From positions 57,445 through 121,444 of the forward strand of contig MDYQ01000058.1 of the NCBI GenBank assembly GCA_003024175.1: a DNA stretch of 64,000 bases, in the 5' to 3' direction. Source of the stretch: Planoprotostelium fungivorum (lineage: Eukaryota > Evosea > Variosea > Cavosteliida > Cavosteliaceae). The position numbers and the translations under genes are program-made. A model generated the notes under the pieces. It saw only the letters and a list, made by a program, of their open reading frames with translations. It was not told the origin of the DNA and made no database searches. Of the stretch, positions 37,391 through 48,130 are shown piece after piece (within the stretch, counting starts at the first letter, position 1; each line of letters opens with the position of its first letter).

Positions 37391-38687
37391 TTATTTCGGT
37401 TGCTGCATCGGTTGGTAGTTCTGCTGTGTCATCACCTGCGGGTGTGCCTGGGGGTTTAAGCTCGATACAATCTGTGCCTTCCTCCTCTCCAGAGCTGAAT
37501 GGATCAGTCTCTCTTCTTCTCTCCTTCTCTTCTTCTCACCTTCTTTGATTCGATCGGGGTCACCAGATTCCTTGGCTGCAGCGTATTCTGGAATGTGATC
37601 CAATGGATTCAGTTCCTCAGGTCGCTTCTCTTCCTTCTTCTCACTCTTCTTCTTCTCTTTCTTTGGCTTCGGCTCTGTCTCTGATCAGTCTCATCGTGAT
37701 CATGGAGATGTTCACCCTCTTTCTTCGCTGGCATCTGATAGTAGGCCGTCTGAGAATCTGTGAACGGCGCAGGAATTGCAGAGAGTTCTGGGGCGTCTGA
37801 GTGGAAGTTGTGATGATGATCTCACCTCTGGCTGGTGAGGGTGCAGCCACCTGGGCTACCTGGGCTACCTGAGGTACTGGAATTGCAGCTACGGGGGCTG
37901 TGGGTGTTGCTGTGGGAGCTGTCTTGGCGATTTTTCTGCAATACCGTGAGTCACTCGGTGGAGGAGAGAGATCACCTCTTCGACTCTTCAGACTCCTCTT
38001 CATTGGGCAGATCATTTGCATCCTCTCCCTCTGATATCTCGTCTCTGGGTCTTCTGGCTCAGATTAGAGGTTCTGCTATTGAGAGTGACGATCGAGTATG
38101 GGTGCAGAACATGATGATTGAAAGTTGGGAACTCACTTGGAACCCTTGTTAGGTGCTAGGTCCTCGATACGCTTGAGTTCTAGTCTGTGTCTGTCCTCTG
38201 ACACCTTCAAAATGGACCTCAATTCGACCAAGATCTCGTCCTTCTTCCAGGTTAACTCTCCCTGTGAGCGAAAAGCGGATAATACTGCGCAGTATGCTTC
38301 TGTCTCCAGTCTTCTCTTCTCATGTATGGAGAGATTTCTCAGTTGAGCAGGGATGGCGGTCACTGGCTCTTTAGGAGTGGGAGCGATCGGCTTCTTCTTG
38401 TTCTTGTTTGTACTTCTCTTTGCAGAGGGAGCAGGGGCCGCCGCTGCAGCAGTAGGAGAAGTGAAAGGTCTCTTGCCTCCAGTAGAACGATGGACATCCG
38501 CTAGAGAATCATCTTCCTCTTGATCCATATGCATGGCGTGGTGTATGTCCATTGTAGGGTCTTCCAGTTTGAGAGATGGGGAGTTATATGCTGAGCTCTG
38601 TGCGGAGTTACTTGTATTCGAACTTAAATGGTTGAAACGTCCGCTGACCAGTCCTCCCGCGTCCGCTAGTAAATCACCGATCTCCAT
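37391..38687 (-). CDS. ENT-domain (EMSY-like) nuclear protein
   Basis: Minus-strand gene, start 38687, stop 37391, about five exons. After a 100-residue low-complexity N-terminus with KRSTNKNKKK, the sequence RLETEAYCAVLSAFRSQGEL then TWKKDEILVELRSILKVSED is an ENT domain (PF03735), the helical dimer module of EMSY and plant EMSY-like chromatin proteins. A later acidic stretch, a Pro/Ala/Val-rich linker (VPQVAQVAQVA) and a basic helix (EGEKKRRREEERLIHSALER) follow, ending in Gln/Pro. In animals ENT proteins join histone-modifying complexes. No Agenet or Tudor domain is seen. The stop lies in AAATAAATG. Confidence 0.8.
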
Positions 38688-38804
38688 CGAAGAGGCTGTC
38701 TTCTAAATTACACGAAATTGTTGGCTGTCAATCTTTTATTCTTTTTTGGAGATGACTACAACGATCTGGCGCCTCCTGGTGACGAAACGCGCAACACATC
38801 ATCG
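38688..38804. promoter_or_regulatory. shared divergent promoter region
   Basis: Only 117 bases separate the start codons of the ENT-domain gene (minus) and the mitochondrial carrier gene (plus), so both promoters must lie here or overlap the genes. A T-rich run (CTTTTATTCTTTTTT) sits near the carrier start. No clear TATA box is assigned. Confidence 0.45.
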
Positions 38805-40243
38805 ATGAGTCAGGAAAACAGAGAGCGAGATGGGGGTGGGTTGCATCTTCTAATGACCATGATACCTGACGGGATGTCAGCGACACCGGAGTTGAATGTG
38901 AGGGTGAAATGGAGTGAGATACATTTTCCTACGTTGGTTGCCACAGTCACATCCGTCTATTTGGTAGAGTGTGTTGTGTATCATCCATTCGAGGTGATGT
39001 GATTTCGATCCAATCTGTACGTCTTCTGACTTCTGGAGGTCCTGAAGACGAGAATGCAAACGAGCCAGAAGGTTAGACGCTCTTCATCCCACATCACTGA
39101 TCTCAGAGAAGAATTTCAATTGGACGGAAACCCAAAAAATGTTGAAACTGCAGGGATTGAAAGGTGCGAAGGACAATCGACACCACTGAGTCAATCACAG
39201 GAATGTACAGTGGATTTGTACCCAATACCGTGGGGAACCTACCAGGAAATCTGATGTACATCACTGCATACAACTCCAGTCGAGAGTACTTTGAAAAGTT
39301 TTCAAACAGCACGGACGGCAAGCAGGGTGATCTCACGATTCATCTGCAACGTTACATCGTTCTCATGTCTATCCAGCCCTGTGGGTATCATTCTGTTCCG
39401 GTATCACTGCAGACATTTCATCGAACCTTCTGTACGTACCGGTGGATTGTGTCGTGAATCGACTGTACGTACAAGACAATAAGCTGAAGACGTACACCAA
39501 CACTGCACGTGAGATGGATCGTCTTCTCGCCGGCTGACACATCGAAAAGAGGTGATTCGACACATCGCACGGACGGAGGGGATTCGCGGATTCTTTCGGG
39601 GAGCTGGTGCATCTATGTTGACCAGTACCCCTTCTGCAGGTGAGGTCGCTTCTCTATTTCGATGTGACCTATGGAGGTATCTGGTGGACGGCATACGAGT
39701 ACAGTAAAGAGACCTATTCGTCGATGTTATTCAGACGTGATGTCAATCGGGCCATCAAGAGAGGAGTGAGTCTATGCCACCTCACAAAGTTGACACCCTC
39801 CAGGAGGATCCACCCAAGAGCGTCTCTTCTGACATCAGAGCACAATTTCTGGCCGGTTCTACGGCCGGTATCGTCATGAACACACTGAACAATCCCATGG
39901 AGGTGAACATCATTCCATCAACATCACCAGAGAGATGAAATGAGTGCAGGTAGTCAAGACGAGGTTGCAGACGCAACACTTTTTCGTTCACACGTACGAA
40001 AGTCCAAACGGACGAGAGCAGAACGCACTGAAGAAGCCCTACTTTTACAAAAACTCTTGGCAAGCCCTGCAAGTCATCTTGCGAGAAGAAGGTGAATGGA
40101 AAGAGAATGGATGGAGTTGACGAGGGGCAGGCGTGAGAGGTTTGAGTCGAGGTCTGACGCCACGATTGATCTACGCGGCCGTCTTCTCGAGTCTGTCGGG
40201 AGTTCTCTACGAGTTCATCATGAAGACGAGCAAGAAGAGTTGA
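38805..40243 (+). CDS. mitochondrial carrier family protein (SLC25)
   Basis: Ten exons: 38805..38993, 39039..39071, 39109..39163, 39201..39326, 39377..39508, 39550..39639, 39677..39765, 39804..39902, 39950..40091, 40131..40243, giving 355 residues. Three carrier repeats are visible. Repeat 1 has the signature HPFEVLKTRMQT and LQGLKGMYSGFVPNT; repeat 2 has VPVDCVVNRLYVQ and TEGIRGFFRGAGASML with TPSAGIWWTAYEY; repeat 3 has NPMEVVKTRLQTQ and REEGVRGLSRGLTPRL. The Pro-x-Asp/Glu-x-x-Lys/Arg signatures lie at the helix kinks of the inner-membrane carriers. The motifs are nearest to the SLC25A44-type subgroup (branched-chain amino acids), but substrate assignment is tentative. A start 29 codons upstream is possible but less likely. 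Confidence 0.85.
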
Positions 40244-40270
40244 AATCTATCGATAAAACAAGTTTATTGT

Positions 40271-42959
40271 CTACTCGTTGTCCACTAGGATCTGAGACAA
40301 TCTCTCCGCCCTTCCCGTCGTGGATCCCTGAGAGGCCATCTCAGCGTACATGATCAATCTCTTGATGGAAATCGGTCTGGCGAACGCGGCAGACGCCAAG
40401 TTGAGCTCCGCATCCGATTCGATGGCCTTCAGCTCCTTGAGTACGCTGGAGAACTCGGTGCGAGTGGAGATCTGAGGGACGTTCTGGACGGAGTTGAAGG
40501 TGTCCAAGATCTCCAAGTCTTCCAAGACTCTCTTGTTCGAGGTGGTTCCGATGATGAGGAGCTTTCGGTTCTTGGGAGGGTCCTTCTTCAAGAAGACGAG
40601 GAGTGTCTGCAGGATGACATTGGAGAAGCGGGGTCCCACTCTGGCGTAGTCGATGAGACGTTCAATGTCGTCTACGACCACACAGCTGAGTCTCGATCGG
40701 TGGGCGTCTTCAAAGATCTAAATCGGGTCAGCGATGCGTTGTAGATGAAATTTCACCTTGGTGATCTTGCTCGCTTTAGCGTTTTCACCGTAGCCGACTA
40801 GATCCTCTGCAGAGATCATCTTCACGAAGGGACATCCAGAGTCCGTGGCTAATTTGACGGCCAGTGCGGTCTTACCACAACCCGCCGGACCTGATGACGA
40901 TGAGTGACGTTATATCATATCATATCATCTCACCCTCGAGCAAGAAGGAGACGAGAGGTGTACGCTGACTGTTGCGCACTTGCTCTACAAAGAGACCGCA
41001 ATTGTTCAGAAGCTTCTCCACCTTGGGGCCAAACTTGATGATGCCGTTTCTCATACGATCACTGAACTCATCTTCATCGATACCGAACGCTGGCTTCACT
41101 TCGGCCAGAGCCCTCTGGAAGTGCTCCATCTATCATCGTCAGTCATCCCGTAAGTCTCCGTACGATAAAAATAAAATGAAATCAATATAAATATAAAACC
41201 GACCTTGACAGTGATGGGACCATCCTTCACTTTGATTCCGTTCGTGGCGTCCACCTTCGAGTTGAGTGCAAAAGACGTGGCCGAATTGACGACACCTACA
41301 ACGTCAGGTGGTCCACTTGATTCTCTTCTCACCCTTGATCTCGGCTCCCGAGTAGTTCTTCGTATCCTTCGCGAGGAGCTCCAGCGAGACATCCTGATCC
41401 ATGGAGCCGTTCTCCCTCATGCTCTTCGTCTGGATGACCCAGATCTGATGTCTTCCCTTCTCGTCTGGGAGAGAGATCTCCATGTGCACCTCCAATCGAC
41501 CTGGTCTGAGTAGGGCTTCATCGATCAGATCCTTTCGGTTGGTCATTCCGATGATGAGGATGTTGTTGAGTGAATCGACTCCATCGATTTTCGTCAAGAG
41601 CTGGTTGACTACGGTGTCTCCCACGCCGGTACCATCATTGCGACTTCCTCTCTGCTTGCAGATGGCATCGATCTCGTCAAAAATGATGATGTGAAGATCT
41701 GAGTTCTCCTTCCTCGTTCTGTACTCTTCTTCTGCGTCCTTGAACAGCTTTCGGATGTTTTCCTCCGAACCTCCGACGAAACGGTCGAGTACCTGCCGGG
41801 GTTACGTCGGATGGGGTGAGGTACGTACCTCGGGACCGTTGACGACTTTGGGCTCTTTTCCGTTGAGCATCTTTCCGATCTGTCTGGCCATGAGGGTCTT
41901 ACCCGTACCAGGTGGTCCGTACAAGAGGATACCTGATCCATCGAGATGAGTGCGTGTACAGAGAGAAGATCGAAGGATCACCTTTGACGTGGGAGATACC
42001 CAGTTTGGCTACGACGGAGGGGGGAAAGATTCTAGAGGCGAAAGCTCTCCTGAAGATGTCACCGAACTCACTGTCGAGACCTACACCGTCATCATCATCA
42101 TGAAGACATGCGATTGAAACGGTTCACCTCCGATACCCATGTTCTCAAAGTTGAAATCGGGCTTGAAGAGAGTGTTGTTGGCCTGATTGTCATCGCCGAC
42201 GAGACGGATGGTGCTACCGGCAGCTCTCTCGTATGCGATGGCAGTCTTCTCGAAGATGACTCCTCGGCTGGATGTTTTGGCCTGTGTGTTTCCCGTCTTG
42301 AGAGAGGCCGCATCCATGATCTCGCATGACTTGATCTGGAAGATGTTAGATGACGTCGATGGAGATGAGATCACCTTGAGGATGAGTTTCTTCCCTGCGA
42401 TATCGATGGCCAGTCTCTGACCGATGGTGAAGAACTGAGTCTGATATTCTCTCAACACAACTTTGGTCAGATCGTCCGTCTTGATGTCACTCTCTGACTT
42501 GGCTCCCTTCGACAAGTAATCGACCTCCCTCAGTCAATCTCCCATTCGATGTAATGTACTCACCTCCACGCTAAGTTTGGTGAGAATGTTCGATTCTGCC
42601 TTCTCCGCGAAAGCAAAAGCCTCGAAAGCTGGTTCATTGGCACCGATTCCAAACTCCAATTGTCTTTGTTTTCAATGAGAGGAGAAACGGGAGAGAACAC
42701 TCACTCTCTTTGAATACGATTGAAACCGCACTGTCCTGGTTTAACCTCAGGGTGCTCTGCGAAAGTATATACAAACTCTTGTATCTGAGTCTGTTAACTC
42801 TCTTCTACGATTATGACTTCATACCTTGACATAGTTCTGTGTAGCACCCATGCTTCGTAATGCCTGTGCATCAGAGGCAGACACGAAGACCTTGTTAGAG
42901 AGAGCAAGGTCAGCAGCTCCTCCTGGAGTTGCGGTGGGCTTCAAAAGACGAGAGGCCAT
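40271..42959 (-). CDS. NSF: vesicle-fusing ATPase NSF
   Basis: Minus-strand gene of about ten exons; start 42959 ([14 protein letters not shown]), stop 40271. The N domain includes [15 protein letters not shown]. The D1 AAA module has the Walker A motif GPPGTGKT near 41,910, the second region of homology with [20 protein letters not shown] and [10 protein letters not shown]. The D2 module carries a [19 protein letters not shown] motif near 40,880, [20 protein letters not shown] and [12 protein letters not shown] near the end. NSF is a hexamer that, with SNAP, uses ATP to take apart SNARE complexes after fusion. All three domains are present and length is normal, so it should be functional. 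AATAAA lies four bases after the stop. Confidence 0.95.
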
Positions 42960-43044
42960 CTGGTTTGTTGTTGTTGTGTTGTGATGATATGTGCCGACGC
43001 GAAACGAAATCATCCGACCACGTCTGCACACCCCAAGGAACAGA
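42960..43044. promoter_or_regulatory. shared divergent promoter region
   Basis: Eighty-five bases separate the start codons of NSF (minus) and the propeller/RING-like gene (plus). Both traffic-type genes would then share a promoter region. No TATA box is seen; a GTT repeat lies directly upstream of NSF. Confidence 0.4.
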
Positions 43045-46000
43045 ATGGACTCTCCAGTCCTAGCTCGTAAGATACAAGCCGAGACTGGTCTGTTCGCCCT
43101 CTCCTGCCTCGTTTCTGTAGGACATCGTGACATCGATGGAGAGTCAACGGCAGCGCCAGAGGGCAATCAGGATGCTTCGATTACCACCGTTGCTATTGGA
43201 GGACAACCCGGTTCACGAATGATTGCAGCATACTGTTCCAACGCTACTCTCATCTTTCGATCGCATAACGACACAGGAGGCGCTAAAGTGAGTCGTTTGA
43301 TACAATTACGAAGCGAGAGTGTTGAAATCATCTAATCCTTTCACTGACCAGAGTCAATCGAATTGACCATTCAACAGGTTCGCATCATGCGATGGTTTAC
43401 AGATCCAAATCGAAAGATCATCAGTATGACTTTCAGTCCGAAAGATGGACAGTGGCTTCTCTGTCTCACACAAGACGCCAACCTTTATCTCGTCCCTGCT
43501 TACTTTCTTCTCAAAGGTGACACAATTTCTCTGATCACCATTCATCATCTGCAGGACACACTGAACACAGAAATAAGAATGAAAAGAAGGAGAAGGTAAA
43601 ATACGGACTGTCCCTCTCTTCTCTTTGGTACGGTTCAGGCAGCCAGAAGGCCACAACCTTCGCCGTAGATGATGTCACCTGCGTCAAAACTTCCTTGAAA
43701 GGAGGTGTCGTGCAGGTCTTGTGGTGGAAATCCTGGGATGGTTCAGATTACGGTCAGAACAAGCATCATCTTTCGTAGCTGATCCACTGATGCAGCCATC
43801 ATCGCATCCAATGCGGGACTGATCGGTAACCTAACCTTCGTTAATTTAGTCACCTACGAAGCTCAGGCTTCAGTGCGGCTGAAGGGAAATGCTATATCTA
43901 TGGACATCGTCGCCGATGAGCCTGGCTTTGAGGTCTGTCTCCTTCTCTCTTCGTAGAGTGACTTGTACGCAGTATGTCACAGTGAATACGACGCAAGGGG
44001 CCGTACAAGTATTGGTGCAACAAGAGAATGAGAATCGGCAAGTTGCAGGCCAGAATGCCCCTCCATTCGATACTATCATATTACAGCAGGCCGCTAAAGG
44101 TGAGAATTGAGATAGATGAGACATTGTACCGACTGAGCCATCTTGCGGATGCATTCGCCGGAATGACTCGATCACAGGTTCTATGTTCCAGCCCACTTCT
44201 CTGCCCTTCGGCGACGCCCAAGTAAAACCGCAGAAACTGAGAGTAGGTACCTGCCTGGGAGCGTACAAACCCAACACGGCCAGGCTGGAGCTGTACGATT
44301 CTCACATGGCCAGCAAATTCGCCATATTCATCTACCAGGTGAGCTCTCCTCTCCTCCTCTCCTGACGGATCAAGTTACTGGGAGGAGCCAGACACATCCA
44401 GGTCACAGACAAGTGAGAGAGGATGAGATGTACAAAAGTTCAATTGAATCCGAAGGTTCACTTTTGTCTTGAGGCCGGATGACAGTGGAAACACCGAGTT
44501 GAGCGTCATATCGAATCTGATGGCAGGTGTCAGCGCGGAACCATCCCATTTGAGGAAAACCAATTCAACCTCCACTCTGTCCAACAGCAGGTCTCCTTCC
44601 CCTTCTCTCTTTCTCTTTCTCACTTTTAACAGGAACACCATCAAGAAGGAATCCATCTTACAGCAGTTCACCTTTCCAGAGAGTGTCAGTCTTTTGTGTA
44701 AGGGTGGAGAGTGACGATATCAGGTGGAGGGTGTGCTTCCCGCTCTGGAAGACACGGATGAGCTGACCGGTTTCTTGTTTTGGACAAGCAGAGGGATCTA
44801 TCAGTGCAGACAACACATCTCCGCTGAGTCCCTCTTCTTTCAATTGGTGAGTTATACCACGATGATGAGGTCTCATATACATCCAGATCAAATACGGTTT
44901 TGCAAAGTCCCTCGCGGAACCGCTGGGTCAGACTGTGGGATTAGATCTACTCACTCTGTACGAAGAGGCAGGTGATGCTTACTTCCGTGAGCAGAAATAC
45001 GGGCAAGCATTAGAGTGAGTGACGATAATGTCGGTAGAGCTGATGGAGATAGCATGTACTATCTATCGGGTGTAGAGAGCACGAAATTGATTGAACTGTA
45101 TCTGTCGGTGGGGAGGTTAGATGTGGTGATGTCCCATCTGAGAACAACTCTATATCAACCTGCCTCTCTGTCCCTGTCCGATCTACAGAAACTCTCCGAT
45201 CTATTCTTCCGTTGTTATGTCATGCGCATGATCATGGACCCAGAAGAATTCGAGGTGAACTTGAAATCATCCGAGAGACTGAAGAGAACAGCACATGAAG
45301 GATGGTTTCATGCAGTTGATACACACCAACCTCTACTACGACATCGAGTCATCGATGGAACTCCTGCTGGACAACACTCTTGTCACGTACCTACTGCAAG
45401 TCAGCATCGCGAGGAAGGCAGTGCCTCTCGGCTTCGACAAACTAGCCTCTCGTGGACTCTTCTACCTCTCCGACGATGATATCATCACCCTCACGGTGAT
45501 CTCTTCTCGATGGGCCATCTGACCATCGCAGGCGAGTGAAAACTTGACGCCTCTGGTATACATGTACGACGGTCGATTCGTCAAAGCACAGAGGCCTTCG
45601 AAACAGATGGATATCTACATCGCAGAGAAGACTCTACTCCCTCTCGTTCTGGACAGAATACTCGAGATCATCCCACGTTTAGAAGGTCCTTATCTTCAGC
45701 GATCCATTGAATACTTTCATCCAGATCATTTCAAGCCGAAGAAGGTCTTTTCAGAGTTTGCAGAGAGGCAATCACAAACCATGGTGAGTGAAATGTTTCT
45801 ATCAGAGTTGATGGACACAGGGTCTGGACACGACTTTTGTCAGAAAGACAGCTCTAGAGATCGTCTTCTCTTGCCTGCTGTATCTGCAAAAGATGGAAGA
45901 TGGCCCCAAGGTGGGTGTTGCTGTTACTCGAATAATGATGTCAGTAGGCCCAACCGCAATTGCTACAACTGTTGAGGACGCAGCACGATCAGTACGATGC

Positions 46001-47097
46001 GATGAATATCATCGATCGTTGTGTCACCTGTGAGAATTGGCAGGCTGCCGCTTTGGTGATGACCACCATCTCTTCGTGTGCATCATCCAGCACCTTCTGA
46101 AATGATCAGGTGTACGAGCTGAAGGGTGATTGGGAGACGTCATTTTCCTGCAGCCTGTGTGGTGTCGACTGTGTAGAGAACCCAAAGCAGCTCGTCTTGG
46201 AACTGGCAGAGTATCATCTTGAGAAAGCTAATCGTGGCTCCAAACTAGATCTTCTACAGCAGGTGATATACATTTATATATTCTTGTGATTTCGTCCCTT
46301 CACTAGCCCGTCTAGCTCAGTCGGTAGAGCGCACGGCTCTTAACCGTGTGGTCGGGGGTTCGAGCCCCCCGGTGGGCGCTATCTTTTTTTAAAAGTCAAT
46401 TCTTATTATTTCGTGAAACCAACCTCATCAGGTTCTTAGTCTTTGGGCGGAGAAGGAATGGGATTCAAGCGAGATTGAACAATTCCTCATGAAGCCAAAT
46501 TTAGATGTGACTCCCGCTCTTTCAAGGCTCCTCGCTCTCAATATTCTCCCTCACACCTTCTCAAAGAGCTTCTTCATACACATCACGTCACAAACCATTC
46601 AAGCAGCTCACGCAAGGGGAAGAGGTCAGCTAGTTGGACGTTCTCTCTTCTGATCTCATGCAGTCACATCAGCCAATACAAACCGTCTGTGGGAGGGAGT
46701 GATGGAGAACATTCACGAAGCAAAAGACAGAAGGACAATTAAGGTCACCGATGTTGGTCAATTGTCGAATCAGGTGATTCATTCTGATCCAGAGAGACTT
46801 ATGTTGAACTGAAGGACAGGAAGCCATCGTCTTCACTTGTGGTCATCATTATCTGCGAAAGGTGGATCACATCATCTCTGTGGTGATTGACACCAAACAG
46901 AACTTCTTCAAGTCTGCTCTCCCCCAGTTGAAAGCAAGGATGGAGGAGATGAACATTGTGAACGCAGCGAAGAGGATCATGACAGAATATCACCAGAAGG
47001 TATGGATCAACGACGATAAGATATTGAATGACATCAGACGATCAGTCTGGCCTGTCCAGAGTGTGTATATGAATACCTGCACACGGTCAAAAGATGA
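43045..47097 (+). CDS. long propeller/solenoid-like protein ending in a RING-like motif
   Basis: Start at 43045 (MDSPVLARKIQAETGL), stop at 47097, roughly twenty exons and about 1000 residues. The first 350 residues contain repeated strand-like units (KIISMTFSPKDGQWLLCLTQ, DGSDYAIIASNAGLIG) as in a beta-propeller. The middle and C-terminal parts are helical and solenoid-like (ILEIIPRLEGPYLQRSIEYF). The end has a Cys/His pattern, FTCGHHYLR then, across the last intron (about 47002..47028), SLACPECVYEYLHTVKR, like the half-RING seen at the C-termini of HOPS/CORVET, SEA/GATOR2 and similar vesicle-tethering proteins. I cannot name the family. It hosts a tRNA gene in the intron 46,264..46,432. Confidence 0.65.
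46306..46378 (+). tRNA. tRNA-Lys (CTT), inside an intron of the propeller/RING-like gene
   Basis: A 73-nt cloverleaf. The acceptor arms GCCCGTC (46306..46312) and GGTGGGC (46371..46377) pair with two G-T pairs; discriminator G at 46378. The D arm carries the A box TAGCTCAGTCGG. The anticodon stem CACGG/CCGTG encloses the loop CTCTTAA, anticodon CTT at 46339..46341, which reads the lysine codon AAG. The T arm has the B box GGTTCGAGCCC. No intron of its own. A run of seven T follows at 46384..46390 as a Pol III terminator. It is in the same orientation as the host gene. Confidence 0.95.
46384..46390 (+). terminator. Pol III T-run after tRNA-Lys
   Basis: Seven consecutive T six bases after the tRNA 3' end, the usual RNA polymerase III stop signal. 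Confidence 0.8.
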
Positions 47098-47343
47098 AGC
47101 TTCTGTTGGGTCTGTATCGGACATCTTTGGTGAATGGGCGGTTTGAGAAATAGTGTTTGCTTGGATTGAAATATAAGGAAGTCTCTCGTCTGCTCTTTGT
47201 ACTTGAAAAGTTCAACACGATAATAGAAACAATTAAAATCCTCAGTTCGTCTCCGTCACGGTGTGTGTCTTATGTACATACACTTCGTATCAAAAAGGGA
47301 AGAGATAGAACAATATAAGCATGGTGGACATGTGATTCATGTA

Positions 47344-47661
47344 TTACTTCTTGCTCTGGGCGATGTAGTAAGCAATGCTGAGAGAGATGGCAGTTCCAGC
47401 AGTTCCGTAGGTGGCAAAGAGGTTTCCAGTCTTCTCGATCTTGTCGTAGTCCAGATCGGCCTGCTTGTTGCGTGAAACGAGGTCTCTCTGGTTGAGGTGC
47501 TCGTACAGAGAGCCGACGGCCTTCCATACGACGGCACCTCCGGCGAGGGCTACAAACCAACCGGCGGTGGCCTGGGCTACGCTGACGCCAGCGTTCAATA
47601 CTTGATCGATATCGCGAGAGTACGTGAGTCTGTCTCCGACTTGCCAAAATGAGAAGGACAT
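47344..47661 (-). CDS. small two-helix membrane protein, family unknown
   Basis: An intronless open frame of 105 codons, rare in this window. The protein has two hydrophobic segments (ATAGWFVALAGGAVVWKAVG and YGTAGTAISLSIAYYI) separated by a charged loop (HLNQRDLVSRNKQADLDYDK) and a Lys-Lys C-terminus. Gly- and Ala-rich helices and small size fit an organelle inner-membrane protein, such as a mitochondrial accessory subunit, but I do not recognise it. The C-terminal SKK could act as a dilysine-like retention signal. Composition and low stop density support it being real. Confidence 0.6.
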   Translation of the reverse strand: MSFSFWQVGDRLTYSRDIDQVLNAGVSVAQATAGWFVALAGGAVVWKAVGSLYEHLNQRDLVSRNKQADLDYDKIEKTGNLFATYGTAGTAISLSIAYYIAQSKK

Positions 47662-48130
47662 GTTGTTGTTGATGTGTTGTTGCGTGTAAATGTTGTGTCT
47701 GCTGTGGGGTCAACTTGCGTCTCGTACTCAGCGAATTTTCAAAGTTCGTTCTTGAAGAGGAAAAGTGACAACGCGGTTGGGGTCACGTGGCCCAAACAAT
47801 GCGCTCGTGAGTTACACACATATAAAAGAGGGTATAATAGTGCGACCCTCTCACCTTTACACTAGTTGACTAAATTTTACAAGCTTTCATGCAATCACAT
47901 CACATTGAACACATGGAGGATGTAAACAATACCCACATAACAATGGGAGCTGTTTGAATCAAATCAATGTTTCATTTCATGAGAGTTGTCTGCTCATATA
48001 GCCTGAGATCCTTGTGTCATCCAATCTCCTCTCCATAAATCCACCACCATTTCGGAACACGAGCTCGTGTCCTTCTCCTCTAAAGTTTCCGTGTCTGTGA
48101 AAGTTGGATTGGTAATCAACTCGATATATC
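47662..48130. other. stretch without a supported gene
   Basis: About 470 bases upstream of the small two-helix gene and beyond the 3' end of WDR59. It has a CATATAAAAGAGGGTATAAT block near 47,818 that resembles TATA boxes on the plus strand but no gene follows it. Nothing else is seen. Confidence 0.4.

Noticed and set aside
47818-47840. TATA-like block as a promoter
   Set aside because: No gene follows on the plus strand within a reasonable distance.
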